Positions 55,336-58,463 of a stretch of DNA of 58,463 nucleotides are shown in pieces. The notes beneath the pieces were generated by a model. That model was not told where the DNA came from and did not search any database. It was given only the letters and a program-made list of their open reading frames with translations. Origin of the DNA: Scleroderma bovista (Eukaryota > Basidiomycota > Agaricomycetes > Boletales > Sclerodermataceae); contig JAYMGJ010000536.1 of the NCBI GenBank assembly GCA_037178675.1, forward strand, positions 1 through 58,463, in the 5' to 3' direction. Every line of letters begins with the position of its first letter. Positions within the stretch are counted from its first letter, which is position 1. The translations under genes were made by a program, and so were the position numbers.

Positions 55336-56419
55336 TTGCAAGAGGAGACTGCCAAGGAAGAGATAATGACTGAAGTTGCAGCAGAATGTCAGCGGAGATG
55401 AAGCGGCTGGGACTGTAAGAGATGATGTCGACTGAGTGTGGCTGACTGGAGACAAGGATGAGTATACGGAAGAAATTCGCGACGGATGGAAGGTATTGGA
55501 TGGCTGACCGGCGGGTTCGGCTGTGGGGAACTTTCTGTACAAGACTTGTTGCTCAGAGTACAAGGCCAGACTCTAACTCAGAGGAAGATAGTCGTTAGTC
55601 ACTGTCTATGCGACACAGATGATCATGAATCGATACGAGTACTAAGCAACGTCGCTGTGAGCTACTCGTGGATGAGGTCTCCATGAAGTTCTCATCTGCA
55701 CCCAGTGGTATATAAAGGTGAGTACACATACCTTTCATCATGTACTGTTCGAACAGCTTAGCTAGGAGACTATGGTCACTTTCTTTGTAAAGGCGAACAT
55801 CACCCTAATGCAGCATAATATGTATCTGAATGGGTAGTCACAGTGAGTGGCATTGTGAAGGCGTATTGCTCTCCTGATGTCATTTCACCGAATTATACAA
55901 ACCACTTGGCCTGTCGCTTCCGAGTAACGACGACTTCAAATCAAAGCTGTTGGTTTCCCTCTCTACTCGACAATACCTGGCCTGTGTGGCTCAAGCATCA
56001 TAACGCATTGGTACGACACTACAAAGCCATTTATGTACATAACACCGAAATGAATGCGCTGGTTCCGTAGTGAGAGAGCAGTGATGGCGAGATGAAATAC
56101 AGGGTGACCAAGGAAGAATTAATGGTGTGGGTGAGATGGAGGTAAAGCACCGTTTTTTCGTCGGTTGTTCTATGGGCATCGGAAATATTGAATCATAGAT
56201 GATCATCGACATTCCTCAATCATGTGGCTGATACTATCACGGACTTGTCGGAGTTTGAAGCACTCGAATGAATTTTGTCTAATCTTTCCACCGACTCGTC
56301 ACGGAGGTCAGAGGTCAACGTTTCAACACTTGGATGGAGGCAGATAGAATACCAACCGAAAATGCTCTATGATATTTCTGAAGTCCCTCGTAATCCTGGG
56401 GGTTTGTATCGACGATGCT
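55336..56419. other. No supported gene (1.1 kb)
   Basis: The first 200 bases resemble the leader of the gag-like units. I see nothing assignable in the rest. Confidence 0.4.
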
Positions 56420-56512
56420 AACTGAAGGCTTTACTTATGTAATACGAGTTACTGGAGACTGCTTGATAAAAATTGGGGTTTCAAACTCAGTTATTTACAT
56501 AAGTAAGGCCTA
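56420..56512. repeat. Short inverted repeat, MITE-like
   Basis: GGCTTTACTTATGTAA on the left pairs with TTACATAAGTAAGGCC on the right with one mismatch, about 50 bases apart. It lies just upstream of the HORMA gene start, so it could be a tiny element or a promoter hairpin. Confidence 0.45.
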
Positions 56513-56534
56513 ATTACACTGTACCCCTAGTGCA

Positions 56535-58463
56535 ATGCAAGCTCAAGCCTCGTCGACGACAAATGACGTTCAGGTGAATCCCCTGAATATCTCTGGCTTA
56601 CTACGATGTTAAACAGCCATACAGTCTCTCAGCAACACTGCCAGCCTGCAATGCGTCGAAACCCTTCTCAGAGCGGGGTTAGGCTGCATTGCGTACCTGA
56701 GGCAAGCACACCTGTCGTTTTTTGATAGTTCGTGTGTCACTAATAAATGGTTTACTCAGGGGTTTATTGCCCTTTGAGAACTTTACAGAATGTATGCATG
56801 ATGCCCTCAATTACGACACTGGTATTCATGTTGCTTCGTAGACCACCTTTCTGCCGAGATAAAAAATGCGTTGTCAACGGAAACAAACGGTTCGCCCTCC
56901 ATGGGTAGTCAAGATAGGCGTACCATAAGTGGGGTCACAATAATGAACCTCAAGCGGGGGTTCACTAACGAGGGCGATAAAATTTTGGACTACTTGGTGT
57001 GTTCTCCCGTGGCGACCGTGCACATTTGAGCGCATATATGCATTTTTCGTTCATCCAGGAGCACGGAATTTTTGATGCAATCGAGAAACAATACCTTAGC
57101 AGATTCGTATTTGCAATATACCTGGTGCGCTCAGTGTTGAATCACGATGTCTTTTCAGTGCATGCTGTTCTAAGAGCCTATCTTTTCAGGACAACCACGA
57201 TCCAAACAAGTAAGTGGTACACCATCGTTAATTCGTTGTTTAACATCATTTTTTTTAGCATTGTTGAGGCGTACACGTTCAATTTCCAGGTATTTATACT
57301 TCACAAGAGCGTTCCACCTTGGTATCTGACCATATCCAAAGTATCACAAAGTGCCTGGGACCAACACGGTTGTACCTATCATGTCCTTAGGAAATCAATT
57401 GTCCAAGATGTCCCTCGGTTCTTCTGTAAATGGAGACCCTGTGGCGGATGCATTGAAATGCGGGAAAATACCCACTCTCGGGGAAGTGAAACGAAGTCTC
57501 AAGGTATACAAAAACAGAGCAGCCACGTATATAGCTTACTTTCGTTGTTAGGTAATGATCAAGACACTGATCACGACTATCTCGCATATGGAGAGCCTTC
57601 CAAGTAGGCTCAGTTCAGTTGTGTTCTATGTATCTCTGACTTGTTCCCCAGAAAGCCGCTTTGGCAATTTCAAGCTCTTCTTCAACCAGAGCACACCGGA
57701 TGACTATCAGCCACCTCATTTTCGTGCTGCAGAGGTCGATAACCATAAATGGTTCTTTACAACGCATGATACAGACGAAGTTCCAGAAAGGATGAGTGTC
57801 GGGAAACTTCAAACCGGTTGGCACGGGTAAGAGACATGCCGAGATCCAAACTTTTGTACACCGAACTGATATTACTGTAGAGTGAACATGAAAGTAACCT
57901 CCATTTCCTCTTTTCTTCCCTCTGTAATTGAGGACAATAATGCGCCGTTTACCGGCATAATTGCAAATTCTGGACCAAAGCTGACTCCTATTGAAGAAGC
58001 GCGACTACTCACCGAGGACGCGGAACTTCAACGGAAAGATGCGTTGGCCCGTAGCGTGGTTTGGGATGCAGACGCAGATGAGGACGCAGATGGTGAAGAG
58101 ACTTCTGATGAAGGTACTATTCCGACGAGATATAACTGCGTCTCGACGCTTGTCCCTGTCGGAGTACGAGGCAACGACGGCACTATTCAACCCATCCCAG
58201 TACACGACAAATCCGGTGCTACCTCCGGTTCGGCGCAATTCGAGGGAGTTTCTCAACCTACTCCAACGGGTGTCGGAAAACTAGTACGGCCACTGGATAT
58301 GTTTCCTTCACCGTTGTGTAATCCACGTTTCATAGGTTATCCCTGATCATATGGAAGACACCCAAGTTATTCCAGATACTCAGGAGACTCGGATGCGCTC
58401 ACCATCACCTCCTGCTATACACAAGGAACTTTCGCTCCCGCCTTCTGATATCTGTGCCTTCAC
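56535..58463 (+). CDS. Meiotic HORMA-domain protein (Hop1-like), 3' end outside window
   Basis: Twelve exons are visible and the gene continues past 58463: 56535-56573, 56625-56701, 56760-56821, 56914-56996, 57059-57124, 57190-57209, 57259-57289, 57342-57503, 57552-57603, 57652-57826, 57881-58283 and 58336 onward. The HORMA domain is clear from TLLRAGLGCIAYLRGLLPFENF, ISGVTIMNLKRGFTNEGDK, GIFDAIEKQYLSRFVFAIYL, NIVEAYTFNF, YHKVPGTNTVVPIMSLG, LPKSRFGNFKLFF, TPDDYQPPHFRA and WFFTTHD--EVPERMSVG. Hop1 proteins organise meiotic chromosome axes and promote double-strand breaks and synapsis. Intron 2 (56702-56759) begins with GC. The end of exon 3 is uncertain: a 29-nt intron at 56830-56858 would instead keep a Ser-rich segment. 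Confidence 0.88.

Overview
The window looks like nuclear DNA of a mushroom-forming basidiomycete (Agaricomycetes). Genes are split by many introns of about 45-65 nt. Several gene families match ones I know only from Agaricomycetes. The conserved eukaryotic genes are fungal in type: the TFIIH subunit Tfb2, Oma1, Svf1, Arp10 and a Hop1-type HORMA protein. I worked out exon structures by hand. Every model called complete keeps its frame across all junctions, but none has been checked against transcripts or databases.

Layout. 1-8.4 kb: an accessory region with three related zinc-finger genes. One lies in a segmental duplication, and its second copy appears fused to the 3' end of an orphan multi-exon gene. 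A relic of a pogo-type transposase lies between them. 8.5-12.9 kb: TFB2 (+) converges on a 618-aa orphan gene (-). 12.9-17 kb: mostly empty, with one possible small gene. 17-24.4 kb: a split-RING-like gene, a gene with a CxxC motif pair, two intron-containing tRNA-Trp genes, a cytochrome b5-domain gene and OMA1. 24.4-26.7 kb: empty.

26.83-30.09 kb: a Tc1/mariner-type transposon with 72-bp terminal inverted repeats, a TA target duplication, an apparently intact DD34E transposase and a second, convergent gene. It sits between two pieces of another gene. 30.5-34.4 kb: an intact cytochrome P450 converges on SVF1. 34.5-39 kb: gene fragments, including a broken P450. 39-44.8 kb: an orphan gene, a Pro-rich orphan with a basic C-terminus, and ARP10.

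45-55.4 kb: a repeat-rich tract with three same-orientation copies plus one fragment of a gag-like protein gene. The copies have repeated leaders, internal decapeptide minisatellites and no visible pol. Between them lie decayed copies of the 40.5-42.7 kb segment and a small MITE-like element. 56.5 kb to the end: a meiotic HORMA-domain gene that runs off the window.

The housekeeping genes have no obvious shared pathway. The notable signals are the two-gene transposon, the duplication and fusion at 1.6-4.4 kb, the gag-only array, and three GC-AG introns in three different genes.
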